A DNA stretch of 64,000 nt, taken from positions 1 through 64,000 of the forward strand of contig NZ_JASHIM010000003.1 in assembly GCF_030733685.1 (NCBI RefSeq). Reading direction: 5' to 3'. A program made the translations under genes and the position numbers. The notes under the pieces are model-generated. The model worked only from the letters and a program-made list of their open reading frames with translations, was not told where the DNA came from and ran no database searches. Each line of letters starts with the position of its first letter. The first letter of the stretch is position 1. This stretch comes from Roseovarius sp. MMSF_3281 (lineage in GTDB: Bacteria > Pseudomonadota > Alphaproteobacteria > Rhodobacterales > Rhodobacteraceae). Below, in pieces: positions 46,783 to 55,310 of the stretch.

Positions 46783-48501
46783 ATGGTGGTTGAGAAAAGC
46801 CCAGAGGAGCCCGCGGTCGCCCCGCCCGCCCAACGCGCGTTGATCCTGATGCTTTGCGCGCTCGTCATTGGCGCGGCGGCCTCGCTTGCGGCGATTGGCC
46901 TGACCGATGCGGTTTCGTGGCTGAACGACGGTCTGCTGATCGCACCGCGGGCGCGGGTGCAATACGAGGCGGCGGGTTGGCTTGTGCCCCTGGCGACCGT
47001 CGCGGTCCCGGCCCTTGGCGGGCTGATCGTGGGCCTGATCTGGCGCTATGTCTCTTCTGCGCGCCGCCCGTTGGGGCCGCCGGATGTTATCGAAGCCGTG
47101 CAATTCGAACGCGCCTTGCCGGACCTGCGCAGCGGTGTCGCCTCGACGCTGGCGGCGATGGTGTCCCTGGGGTTCGGGGCCTCTGTCGGGCAATACGGGC
47201 CGATGGTGTATCTTGGCGCCATGCTTGGCGGTTTGGTGCGGCGGCTTCGGCTGGGTGTGCCGAACCTGCCCGCCATCGCCGTGGCCTGCGGCGTGGCGGC
47301 GGCCATCGCCACGGCCTTCAATGCACCGGTCGCGGGGCTGGTCTTTGCCCATGAGGTGGTGCTGCGGCACTACTCGACCCAGGCCTTTGCGCCGACGACC
47401 GTGTCGGCGGTTACCGGCTATGTGCTGGCCAATGTCGTCTTTGAGCGCCCGGCGCTGTTTCTGGTCCAGTTCGACGGCGTCGCGCATGGGTATGAATTCG
47501 TGCTTTTTGGCCTGTTGGGCCTGTTGTGCGCGGGCCTTGCCATGGGTTTCATGCGGCTGATCCTGCGCATCGCCACCCTGGCCGCGCAAAGCCGCCTGCC
47601 CGTGCTTTTGCGGCCCATGGCGGCGGGGCTGGCCCTTGGGGTCACCGCGCTTTGGCTGCCCGACGTGCTGGGCATCGGCAAGGAGGCCTTGCGTTTTGCC
47701 ACCATCGAAGGGGCCTTCGGCGCGGGCGAACTGGCGGTGCTGGTCACCGCCAAGATCGCGCTGACCGCGCTGTGCATCGGCTTTGGCTTTGCCGGCGGGG
47801 TCTTCAGCCCCGCACTTTTGATCGGCATCCTTTTCGGGGCGCTGTTCTGGACAGCCATCGACAGCACCGGGCTTGCCCCCACCTCGGGCGTCGCGGTCTA
47901 TGCGATCTGCGGCATGATGGCCCTGACCAGCCCGGTGATCGGCGCACCGCTCACCACCATCCTGATCGTCTTCGAACTGACCCGGAACTACGACCTGACC
48001 ATCGCCGCCATGGTCGCCGTGGTGTTTTCCAACCTCATCGCACACCGCTTCTTCGGTCGCTCGCTGTTCGACGTGCAACTCGCCCGCCGCGGCACCGACC
48101 TTTCGGCAGGGCGCGACCGGGCCCGCCTGCAGGCCATGCCAATCACCACCTGCCTCACCCACGACATGATCCGCGCCACCCACGAAGAGCCCCTGAAGGA
48201 CATCCAGAACCGCCTTGCCGCCTCCCCATGGTCCGAGGCCTATGTGACCGACGCCGAGGGGCGGTTCGTCGGCGTCTTGCCACAGGGCGCGGAAACCCCC
48301 GAACCCCCAAGCCTGCAATTCCACGACACCACCACCGTTCTGGAAGCCATGCAATCCTTGCGCGGCTTCATCGGCGATGCCATCCCGGTGGTCGATCGCG
48401 ACACCGGGAAACTTATCGGCGTGGTCTCCGAGGCCTCGGTGATCGAAGCTTACCTCGACATCTCCCAAACCCTGAGGCGCGAAGAAAATGCGGTTCTTTA
48501 G
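46783..48501 (+). CDS. ClC-family chloride channel/transporter with CBS domains
   Basis: A 572-residue ClC protein with ten or more hydrophobic segments, plus two C-terminal CBS motifs (about 450-570; ITTCLTHDMIRATHEEPLKD and AMQSLRGFIGDAIPVVDRDT). Filter motifs are partly divergent: GASVGQYGPMVYLGAMLGG replaces the usual GREGP; FGFAGGVFSPALLIG is the conserved GxFxP. The gating Glu of exchangers in GREGP is Gln here (GQYGP), so a channel-like or altered transport mode is possible. The ATG at 46783 is preferred; the frame is open to 46567 through a terminator and repeat. The next gene overlaps by 14 bases. Confidence 0.9.
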   Translation: MVVEKSPEEPAVAPPAQRALILMLCALVIGAAASLAAIGLTDAVSWLNDGLLIAPRARVQYEAAGWLVPLATVAVPALGGLIVGLIWRYVSSARRPLGPPDVIEAVQFERALPDLRSGVASTLAAMVSLGFGASVGQYGPMVYLGAMLGGLVRRLRLGVPNLPAIAVACGVAAAIATAFNAPVAGLVFAHEVVLRHYSTQAFAPTTVSAVTGYVLANVVFERPALFLVQFDGVAHGYEFVLFGLLGLLCAGLAMGFMRLILRIATLAAQSRLPVLLRPMAAGLALGVTALWLPDVLGIGKEALRFATIEGAFGAGELAVLVTAKIALTALCIGFGFAGGVFSPALLIGILFGALFWTAIDSTGLAPTSGVAVYAICGMMALTSPVIGAPLTTILIVFELTRNYDLTIAAMVAVVFSNLIAHRFFGRSLFDVQLARRGTDLSAGRDRARLQAMPITTCLTHDMIRATHEEPLKDIQNRLAASPWSEAYVTDAEGRFVGVLPQGAETPEPPSLQFHDTTTVLEAMQSLRGFIGDAIPVVDRDTGKLIGVVSEASVIEAYLDISQTLRREENAVL

Positions 48502-49540
48502 CGCCCTCTTCGTTCTTCTCGCGGTCACGGCCCGGGCCGAGGAGCTGACAGTCGTCACATGGGGCGGCGCCTACGAGGCCGCACAGGCCAAGGCGGTCTT
48601 CGCCCCCTTCACCAAGGCCACCGGGATCAAGATCACCACCGCCCGCTACGACGGCAGCCTGACGGCCCTCACGGCCCGCGCGGACGCCGAAGGCTGGGAT
48701 GTGATCGACATGCTGGAACCCACGGCGATCACCGCCTGCGACGCGGGGCTGCTTGCGCGGCTCGACCATGCCGCCCTCACCAAGGCGCCATCGGATTTCG
48801 CCCCGGCGAAACTGCGGCCCTGCTCGCTGCCGCAGAACGTCTTTGCCACGGTCATGGCCTATGCGCCGAACGCCTTCCCCGGCGTCAAACCCACAACGAT
48901 CGCCGATTTCTTCGACACCGCCCGCTTTCCCGGCAAACGCGCCATCCGCAAAAGCCCCGACGACATCCTCGAATGGGCGCTGCTGGCCGAGGGCGTGCCG
49001 CCTTCGCAGGTCTATGACCTGCTCAGCACGGACCGCGGCCTGCGCCTTGCCTTCCGCAAACTCGACCAGATCCGCGACCATATCGTCTGGTGGGAAGATG
49101 CCGCCGACCCGCCCCGCCTGCTGGCCAAGGGCCGCGCCAGCATGGCAAGCGGTTACAACGGGCGTTTCTTCGCCGCGCAACAGGCGGGCGACCCGCTTAG
49201 CGTCGTCTGGCACGGCCGCATCATCGGGCACGAGGTCTGGGGCATCGCGAAAGGCACCGACGCCCCCGATGCCGCCCGCCGCTTCCTGCGCTTTGCAACC
49301 CGGCCCGATACCATGGCCCGCCTGTCCGAACGGATCCCCTATGGTCCGGCGCGGCAAAGCGCCCTGCCGCGCATCGGGTTGCAGCCGGGCACCGGCATCC
49401 CGATGCGTGACCACCTGCCAAACGCGCCGCAACACGGGCCCACCTACCTTGTCCGCGACAGCCTTTGGCACAGTCATACCGCCGATCTGCGCAAACGCCG
49501 CTTCGACGCATGGCTGGCACGCGGCGAGGATGATGGTTGA
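48488..49540 (+). CDS. polyamine-type ABC transporter substrate-binding protein (orphan)
   Basis: A 350-residue periplasmic binding protein of the extracellular solute-binding (PotD/PotF-like) family. The signal peptide MRFFSALFVLLAVTARA is followed by EELTVVTWGGAYEAAQAKAV, the standard first strand; later IDMLEPTAITACDAGLLARL and SASEL-like ligand regions fit polyamine or opine binders. No permease or ATPase genes are adjacent, so it must pair with a transporter encoded elsewhere. It overlaps the ClC gene by 14 bases, an unusual partner. Confidence 0.85.
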   Translation: MRFFSALFVLLAVTARAEELTVVTWGGAYEAAQAKAVFAPFTKATGIKITTARYDGSLTALTARADAEGWDVIDMLEPTAITACDAGLLARLDHAALTKAPSDFAPAKLRPCSLPQNVFATVMAYAPNAFPGVKPTTIADFFDTARFPGKRAIRKSPDDILEWALLAEGVPPSQVYDLLSTDRGLRLAFRKLDQIRDHIVWWEDAADPPRLLAKGRASMASGYNGRFFAAQQAGDPLSVVWHGRIIGHEVWGIAKGTDAPDAARRFLRFATRPDTMARLSERIPYGPARQSALPRIGLQPGTGIPMRDHLPNAPQHGPTYLVRDSLWHSHTADLRKRRFDAWLARGEDDG

Positions 49541-49594
49541 CCCCGGGGATGGCACACCGCATGTAATGACCGAACGCTAAGCACGAGGCCGCCG

Positions 49595-50077
49595 ATGACC
49601 CCCGAAGAAATCGCCAAACTGCCATACCGCCCCTGCGTGGGCGTCATGCTCGTCAACGAAAAAGGCATGGTTTTCGCCGGTCAACGCATCGACAGCGAGA
49701 CCCCCGCCTGGCAAATGCCCCAAGGCGGAATCGACCCCGGCGAAGCCCCGCGTGACGCCGCCCTGCGCGAACTTTGGGAAGAAACCGGCGTGCCCGCCGA
49801 CATGGTGAGCGTCGAGGCCGAAACCACCGAATGGGTGCCCTACGACCTGCCGCATGACATCGTGCCGCGCATCTGGAAGGGCCGCTTCAAGGGGCAAGAG
49901 CAGAAATGGTTCCTGCTGCGCTTCCACGGCACCGACAGCGATATCAACATCGAAACCGAGCACCCCGAGTTTTCCAAGTGGCACTGGATCGCGCCCAACG
50001 ACATGTTAGAGCAGATCGTGCCCTTCAAACGCGCGGTCTATGAACATGTGCTGAACGAATTCCAAGCGCGGCTCTAG
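49595..50077 (+). CDS. rppH: RNA pyrophosphohydrolase
   Basis: A 160-residue Nudix hydrolase that removes pyrophosphate from the 5' end of triphosphorylated RNA and starts RNase E decay. The Nudix box is [20 protein letters not shown] (about 45-64) continuing TGV. The start [20 protein letters not shown] and the C-terminal [20 protein letters not shown] match RppH. Cytoplasmic. Its TAG stop is directly followed by a palindromic element and a repeat cluster. Confidence 0.96.
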   Translation: MTPEEIAKLPYRPCVGVMLVNEKGMVFAGQRIDSETPAWQMPQGGIDPGEAPRDAALRELWEETGVPADMVSVEAETTEWVPYDLPHDIVPRIWKGRFKGQEQKWFLLRFHGTDSDINIETEHPEFSKWHWIAPNDMLEQIVPFKRAVYEHVLNEFQARL

Positions 50078-50207
50078 GCGGCGGCTGCATGTGTCAGGCC
50101 ATCCTGCGTTATCCGAGCTTGCAATAGCCCCGCTATTCCTGTGCTCGGGTGCCTTGGGGCTGACGCAACCCGACAGAAGTCGGGGCGGCCTGACAAATGC
50201 AGACGCC
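50078..50207. repeat. 130-bp palindromic element after rppH
   Basis: The left arm GGCGGCGGCTGCATGTGTCA with GGCC (50078-50101) pairs with the right arm GGCCTGACAAATGCAGACGCC region (50187-50207). Inside is a hairpin CCGAGC...GCTCGG enclosing AATAGC...GCTATT (about 50112-50147), and CCCGACAGAAGTCGGG (50169-50184). It abuts the rppH stop. A left-arm-like fragment lies at 20071-20100. Confidence 0.65.
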
Positions 50208-50210
50208 CCC

Positions 50211-50545
50211 AAAAGCGTTTCGCGGAAACCTAAAGCGTACCGCCTTTAGCCCGAGATATCGGCTAATGGCGTAACGCGTGTAACGATTGAGCAAAACACT
50301 GCATTTCGCGAAAATCTGTGATTCAGGTTTTTGCGAAACGCAGTACACCGTACAATCCTTGCGCATGTTGCGCCTGTCGCTGATGTTTCAGGTTAAAGGC
50401 GAAACGCTTTAGGCAAAGGCCTATCGCCCTCAAAAGCGTTTCGCGGAAATCTGGACATGGCATTTCGCGAAACGCGGCACACCGGTCAATCGTTGCACGC
50501 GGTCCGCCTGTCGCTGATGGCTCAGGTGAAGGGCAGAACCTGTTA
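50211..50545. mobile_element. nested/dimeric cluster of AAGCGTTTC palindromic elements
   Basis: A truncated end (50213-50230) is followed by TA and a 177-bp head-to-head dimer (50233-50409) whose two halves are inverted copies sharing the central TTTCGCGAAAATCTGTGATT hairpin, then TA. A further single copy lies at 50434-50543 (110 bp). A direct repeat of about 25 bases (CGCCC-C-CAAAAGCGTTTCGC) starts near 50205 and 50425. There is no ORF inside. The order suggests insertion of one element into another or unequal exchange. Confidence 0.72.
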
Positions 50546-50690
50546 AGCCTTGGGCGATTGCGCCTTTCGCCGGGGCCTCCGGGTACGGGCGAACACCGCG
50601 TGGCCATCGACCGGCAAGCTCTTGCCAAGCGGCTTTCCTTGCCTGTCGCGCCGTGGCATCCTGACAGGATCAACCGTCAGAGGGCCTGTT

Positions 50691-51365
50691 ATGAGTGATA
50701 CCGCAACGTCGCAGCAACCACTTTACCCGAAAGGCGGTTTTCGCCATCGCCATCGCCTTCGCAATGCAATGTCCACGTTTGCCGCCATGCGGCTGGATGG
50801 CCTGAGGATAAAACCCGCGTTGCGGCCTGTCGCCGGTCTTGCCCTCCTGTCGCTATGCACCTTGCCCGTTGCCCCGGCCCATGCGCTCAGTTGCCTGCCC
50901 CATGATGTCGCCCGGACCTATGAACAGGCCGCCAAATCCGACAAGACCTATATCGTGGTCCATGGCACCCTGACCTTCGATGAGTCGCGCCTGCCGAAAA
51001 CCGATTGGCAGAACCAGCAAAAGACACCGCCGAACACCCTGATCCCGGCACGGCTCAAGGGGAAGGCGCTGACACGGAACGGCTTTGTCGCGCGCTTCAA
51101 CCGGCCGATCACGTTCAACGTCCAATGCCTTGGTCCATGGTGCGCCAGCGCCGAATCCGGCACACCCTACCTTGCCTTTCTACGCAGAACCGGCACGCCC
51201 TCGGGCTCGGGCGAAACAGGCCAATCCGCGTCCGGCGGCAGTTATCAACTCGATATCAACGCCTGTGGCGGCATGGGGTTTGCCGCCCCGTCGGGGCAAG
51301 CGCTTGAAACGGTCGTTGAGTGTTTCCGCGGCGGCCCCTGCAAACCGCAAGATCAACGGCCCTGA
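50691..51365 (+). CDS. hypothetical exported protein with disulfide-rich C-terminus
   Basis: 224 residues. An ATG at 50691 has AGAGGG upstream; an internal ATG at 50769 would give a classical signal peptide ending LCTLPVAPAHA-LS. The mature part has paired Cys (LSCLPHD, NVQCLGPWCASA, INACGGMG, VVECFRGGPCKP), suggesting disulfides in the periplasm. Strands such as YIVVHGTLTFDESRLP and NTLIPARLKGKALTRNGFVA recall small beta-barrel proteins. No family recognised. Follows the repeat cluster. Confidence 0.65.
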   Translation: MSDTATSQQPLYPKGGFRHRHRLRNAMSTFAAMRLDGLRIKPALRPVAGLALLSLCTLPVAPAHALSCLPHDVARTYEQAAKSDKTYIVVHGTLTFDESRLPKTDWQNQQKTPPNTLIPARLKGKALTRNGFVARFNRPITFNVQCLGPWCASAESGTPYLAFLRRTGTPSGSGETGQSASGGSYQLDINACGGMGFAAPSGQALETVVECFRGGPCKPQDQRP

Positions 51366-51514
51366 AAAACCTTATCGCCGCATCCTGTTCATCTCCTTTG
51401 CCTCCGTGGTTCCGAATCCTCGTATGACCACACTCGCAGGACAATCTTGCCAAAAGGTAAACCAAGGCGCGCGGCGGCCCGCCCCCCGTGTTTCGTACGA
51501 AACTTTTTCGGCAC

Positions 51515-51565
51515 CCCCCGAGTTTCGTACAAAACTCGGGGGTAAAACGTACAAAACGTACAAAA
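51515..51565. repeat. hairpin plus GTAC iterons downstream of the transglycosylase gene
   Basis: The hairpin arms CCCCCGAGTTT/AAAACTCGGGGG (51515-51542) are followed by two tandem AAAACGTAC units (51544-51561) and AAAA. A GTTTCGTACGAAAC palindrome is at 51490-51503. On the minus strand the iterons come directly after the transglycosylase stop codon and before the hairpin. The units match 16467-16493 in reverse. Confidence 0.65.
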
Positions 51566-51568
51566 TTT

Positions 51569-52915
51569 TCAGCGGCGGCGCAGGTGCCCCAGAACCGTCT
51601 GGCTGGGATGGCCGTCCGCCGTCACCCCGATCGAGCGTTGGAACGCCTGAATCGCCCCCACCGTGTTCGGCCCGATCAGCCCGTCGATCTTTTCCACGGC
51701 AAAGCCCTTGCGTTTCAGGCGCCGCTGAAGTTCCTTTTTTTCGTCGAAACTCAATGGGTTATACCCACGGGGCCAGCTTGCCCTGATCGGTGGGCCACCC
51801 TTGATCCGGTCGGAAAGATGCCCCACCCCGATCACGTAGGCATCGGCGTTGTTATACCGTTCGATCACCCGGAAATTGTCGAAGACCATGAAGGCCGGCC
51901 CGTTCGTTCCAGCCGGCAACATGATCGAGGCCGGCCCAAAATCTCGTATGGGCCTCCCCTGCATATCCACAACACCTTGTGTCGCCCAGTAAGACGGCAT
52001 CGCCGTGTTGCTGCGCTTGGCACGCCCCGGGCTAAACCCGCGCGGCACTTTCACCTCAACGCCCCAAGGCTGGCCCTTTGTCCAACCAAAGCGTTTCAGG
52101 TAAGCCGCCGTCGAAGCCAAAGCATCCGTAGGATCGTCCGACCAGATATCTCGTTTTCCATCACCCGTGAAATCCACCGCATAGGCTTCATAGGAGGTCG
52201 GAATAAACTGCGTGTGCCCCATGGCCCCGGCCCAAGACCCTTTCATGTTGCGCGGCGTCACATCCCCCGACTGCAGGATTTTCAAAGCGGCGATTAACTG
52301 CTTTTCAAAGAACGCCCCGCGCCGCCCGTCAAAGGCCAAGGTCGCCAGCGACTCGATCACCGGCAAGGTGCCGCGCCGATCCCCGTAGGAACTTTCCATT
52401 CCCCAAACCGCCAAAACCACTTCTTTTTCAACACCATAGCGCCGCTCAATCGCGTTGAGCGCCCGCCTGTGACGGCGCAACATTTTCTTCCCGTCACTTA
52501 CCCGCACCGGGTTCGCGGCGCTATCAAGATAATCCCAGATCTTCTTGGTGAATTCCGATTGGTTACGGTCTTTTTCGACCACGCCGGTGTTGTAGCGCAC
52601 ACCGCGAAAGGCTTGGTCGAAAACCCGTGAACTGATGCCCTGCGCCCGTGCGCGGCCCCGAAACCCATCAATCCACCGTTGAAACGCCCGGTTCGAGGTC
52701 GAGACCTGAAGCACATTGGCGTCCGCCCCCAAATCCGAGGGCCGCACCACGGGGCGCAGGCTACTGACGGGCCCGTCCATCACGACAATCGCGGCCTCAT
52801 GGAGCAGGCCCGATCCCGGCCGGGCCTGTGGCCGCAAGGATTCCGCCGGGCCCGCTTGTGCGGCCCCTATCGAAACCACTGCTAACAGTGCTGAAATCAA
52901 TCCACCCATACGCAT
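51569..52915 (-). CDS. lytic murein transglycosylase, MltB-type with peptidoglycan-binding domain
   Basis: A 448-residue exported transglycosylase of the SLT_2/MltB type. The signal peptide MRMGGLISALLAVVSIGAAQ is followed by the catalytic domain: the acid Glu is in WGMESSYGDRRG, with GSWAGAMGHTQFIPTSYEAY and DFTGDGKRDIW as landmarks. The C-terminal PG_binding_1 domain (about residues 390-445) shows RLKRKGFAVEKIDGLIGPNT. It cleaves glycan strands to 1,6-anhydro products. The ATG at 52915 has AAAGGGG upstream; an ATG at 52948 would add 11 residues. Confidence 0.93.
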   Translation of the reverse strand: MRMGGLISALLAVVSIGAAQAGPAESLRPQARPGSGLLHEAAIVVMDGPVSSLRPVVRPSDLGADANVLQVSTSNRAFQRWIDGFRGRARAQGISSRVFDQAFRGVRYNTGVVEKDRNQSEFTKKIWDYLDSAANPVRVSDGKKMLRRHRRALNAIERRYGVEKEVVLAVWGMESSYGDRRGTLPVIESLATLAFDGRRGAFFEKQLIAALKILQSGDVTPRNMKGSWAGAMGHTQFIPTSYEAYAVDFTGDGKRDIWSDDPTDALASTAAYLKRFGWTKGQPWGVEVKVPRGFSPGRAKRSNTAMPSYWATQGVVDMQGRPIRDFGPASIMLPAGTNGPAFMVFDNFRVIERYNNADAYVIGVGHLSDRIKGGPPIRASWPRGYNPLSFDEKKELQRRLKRKGFAVEKIDGLIGPNTVGAIQAFQRSIGVTADGHPSQTVLGHLRRR

Positions 52916-53006
52916 TGCTCGACCCCTTTGTTTCCGGGTTTTGAACAATGGTAGCGCGATTAGGCGTAAATCGAAAGAACTCTTAGCACCGGCTGCGAAA
53001 GCCCGC

Positions 53007-55262
53007 CTAGCGGCGGCTGCGCTTCACCTTGCGCTTAACCTTGTCGGATTTGCGTTTCGCCTTGGCCTGCTTGCGCCGGGGCGGCTTGCCCCGCCCCTTG
53101 GCCGGACCACGCGGCATTTTTTCGCCTTCGATGCTGATAAGCTCAAGCGCGATACCGCCCGTCACCGGTGCGGCCTCCGACAGTTTCACCGTCACCCGTT
53201 GGCCCAACTGGATGGTCAGCCCCGTATCGGCCCCCATCAAGGTGCCAGCGTCGCGGTCGAAATGGAAAAACTCCCGCCCCAGGGATCGGACCGGGATCAA
53301 CCCGTCGGCCCCGGTTTCATCCAGCTTCACGAAAGCCCCGAACTTGGCGATGCCATTGATCCGCCCGGTAAATTCCTCGCCCACCCGTTCCGACAGAAAG
53401 GCGGCAAGGTAACGGTCGGTGGTGTCCCGTTCGGCGGTCATCGACCGGCGTTCGGTATCGGAAATATGCTGCGCCGTGGTCTCAAGCTTGTCGATATCCT
53501 GCGGTCGCAAGCCATCCTCGCCCCAGCCATGCGCCAGGATCAACGCCCGGTGCACCACCAAATCCGCATAGCGCCGGATGGGCGATGTGAAATGCGCATA
53601 GGCCTGCAGGGCAAGGCCGAAGTGCCCGAAATTGCTGGGCGCATAATAGGCCTGCGTCATGGCGCGCAGGGTCGACATGTTGATCACTTCCGAATGGTCG
53701 GTGTCCTCTGCCGCCTCCAAAAGCGCGTTGAGATGCGCGGTTTTCAAAACCTGCCCCTTGGCCAGCGTCAGGCCCGCCGCGTCTGCCACATCGCGCAGGG
53801 TATCCAGCTTCTCGGGCGAGGGTTCTTCGTGCACCCGGAACAGCAGCGGCGATTTCTTGGCGATCAGGGTTTCGGCAGCAGCCACATTGGCCAGCACCAT
53901 GAATTCCTCGATCAACTTGTGGGCATCCAGACGGTCGGCGAAATTGACCGACAAAACCTTGCCTTCGTCGCTCAACACCACCTTGCGTTCCGGCAGGTCA
54001 AGATTCAACGGCTGCCGCCGCCCGCGCGCCTTTTCAAGCGCGGCATAGGCGCCGAAAAGCGGGCGGATCACGTCCTCCATCAGGGGGGTGCATTGGTCGT
54101 CCGGATACCCGTCCATGGCCGCCTGCACCTGCTGATAATTGAGCGAGGCCGCCGAGCGCATCAACCCGCGCACAAACCTGTGCCCCACCTTCTCACCATT
54201 CGCGGCAATCTGCATCCGCACCGCGATACAGGCGCGCGGCACCCCTTCGTGAAGCGAACACAGGTCGCCTGACAACCGGTCCGGCAGCATCGGCACCACC
54301 CGATCGGGGAAATAACTGGAATTGCCGCGCTTGCGCGCCTCGCCATCCAAGGCGCTGCCCGGCGTCACGTAATGCGCCACATCGGCAATCGCCACCCAGA
54401 TCACATAACCGCCGTCGTTCTTGGGGTCGTCATCCTCATGCGCCCAAACCGCATCGTCGTGGTCGCGGGCATCGCTTGGGTCGATGGTGACAAGCGGCAT
54501 CTCGCGCATATCCTCGCGGCCCTTCAGACCCGCAGGTTTCATGCGGTCGGCCTCGTCGATCACCTCGTCAGGGAAGTCATCGGGAATCCCGTGTTGATGA
54601 ATGGCAATAAGCGAGACCGCCTTGGGCTCCGACGGATCGCCCAAACGCTCGACCACCCGCGCACGCGGCAGGCCCATCCGGCCCTTGGGGCCGGATTGTT
54701 CTGCCTCCACCAATTCGCCGTCCTTGGCCCCGCCCGTGGCACCATCGGGCACCTGCCACTCCTTGCCGTCGCCCTTGTCGATGGGCACGATCCGCCCACC
54801 TTCGGAGCGTTTGCGGAATATTCCCAGAACCTTGCGCGGGTTGGCCCCGATCCGCCGAATAAGCCGCGCCTCGTAGTGATGGCTCTCGCCCTTCACCTCT
54901 TGCAGCCGGGCCAGAATACGATCACCCTCGCCCAAAGCGGGATCACTGGCGCGCGGGATCATCAAGACAACGGGTTCCACGCCCTCGCCGTGCCACTCCA
55001 GCGGCTTGGCCAGAAGCTCTCCGTCATTGGTCATCCCCGAGATCTGCAAAACACTCACCGGCGGAAGCTTGTCCGGATCTCGATAGGTCTTCTTGCGCTT
55101 TTCAAGATGGCCCTCTTCCTCAAGCTCTTTGAGGATACGCTTAAGGTCGATCCGCGCAGCCCCCTTGATACCAAAGGCCTTGGCGATATCGCGTTTCGAG
55201 GTGAGGGTCGGGTTATCCGAAATCCATTGCAGGATATCGTCTTTGGAAGGCATCTGGCTCAT
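53007..55262 (-). CDS. rnr: ribonuclease R
   Basis: A 751-residue 3'-to-5' exoribonuclease that digests structured RNA. An N-terminal winged helix (ILQWISDNPTLTSKRDIAKA, about 10-29), cold-shock domains, the RNB catalytic core with DPSDARDHDDAVWA (metal-binding Asp cluster) and ADVAHYVTPGSALD, then an S1 domain (EEFTGRINGIAKFGAFVKLD). The C-terminal tail is extremely basic (KAKRKSDKVKRKVKRSRR), typical of RNase R. An ATG three codons in is a second possible start. Confidence 0.96.
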   Translation of the reverse strand: MSQMPSKDDILQWISDNPTLTSKRDIAKAFGIKGAARIDLKRILKELEEEGHLEKRKKTYRDPDKLPPVSVLQISGMTNDGELLAKPLEWHGEGVEPVVLMIPRASDPALGEGDRILARLQEVKGESHHYEARLIRRIGANPRKVLGIFRKRSEGGRIVPIDKGDGKEWQVPDGATGGAKDGELVEAEQSGPKGRMGLPRARVVERLGDPSEPKAVSLIAIHQHGIPDDFPDEVIDEADRMKPAGLKGREDMREMPLVTIDPSDARDHDDAVWAHEDDDPKNDGGYVIWVAIADVAHYVTPGSALDGEARKRGNSSYFPDRVVPMLPDRLSGDLCSLHEGVPRACIAVRMQIAANGEKVGHRFVRGLMRSAASLNYQQVQAAMDGYPDDQCTPLMEDVIRPLFGAYAALEKARGRRQPLNLDLPERKVVLSDEGKVLSVNFADRLDAHKLIEEFMVLANVAAAETLIAKKSPLLFRVHEEPSPEKLDTLRDVADAAGLTLAKGQVLKTAHLNALLEAAEDTDHSEVINMSTLRAMTQAYYAPSNFGHFGLALQAYAHFTSPIRRYADLVVHRALILAHGWGEDGLRPQDIDKLETTAQHISDTERRSMTAERDTTDRYLAAFLSERVGEEFTGRINGIAKFGAFVKLDETGADGLIPVRSLGREFFHFDRDAGTLMGADTGLTIQLGQRVTVKLSEAAPVTGGIALELISIEGEKMPRGPAKGRGKPPRRKQAKAKRKSDKVKRKVKRSRR

Positions 55263-55310
55263 GGCTTTGGCCTAACATGAAAGATAAGCAGGGGCCATTG
55301 CCGAAACGCA

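Larger units (their letters stand above)
50078..50690. other. repeat cluster, no gene supported
   Basis: 613 bases between rppH and the next gene contain a 130-bp palindromic element (50078-50207), then a truncated end, a dimer and a single copy of the AAGCGTTTC element family (50213-50543). The remaining 50546-50690 includes the promoter region for the following gene; no repeat or RNA recognised there. Confidence 0.7.

Noticed and set aside
46510..48558. 682-codon minus ORF opposite the ClC gene
   Set aside because: Antisense shadow; low-complexity His/Gly/Gln composition and no domain.
50211..50545. CRISPR array
   Set aside because: Repeats are inverted, differ in length and are not separated by uniform unique spacers; no cas genes in the window.
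52089..52104. Further copy of the AAGCGTTTC element inside the transglycosylase gene
   Set aside because: Only about ten bases match; no second end, no TA flanks, and the codons fit the MltB family.
52716..54272. 518-codon plus ORF across the transglycosylase-RNase R junction
   Set aside because: It runs antisense through two real genes; composition is not protein-like.
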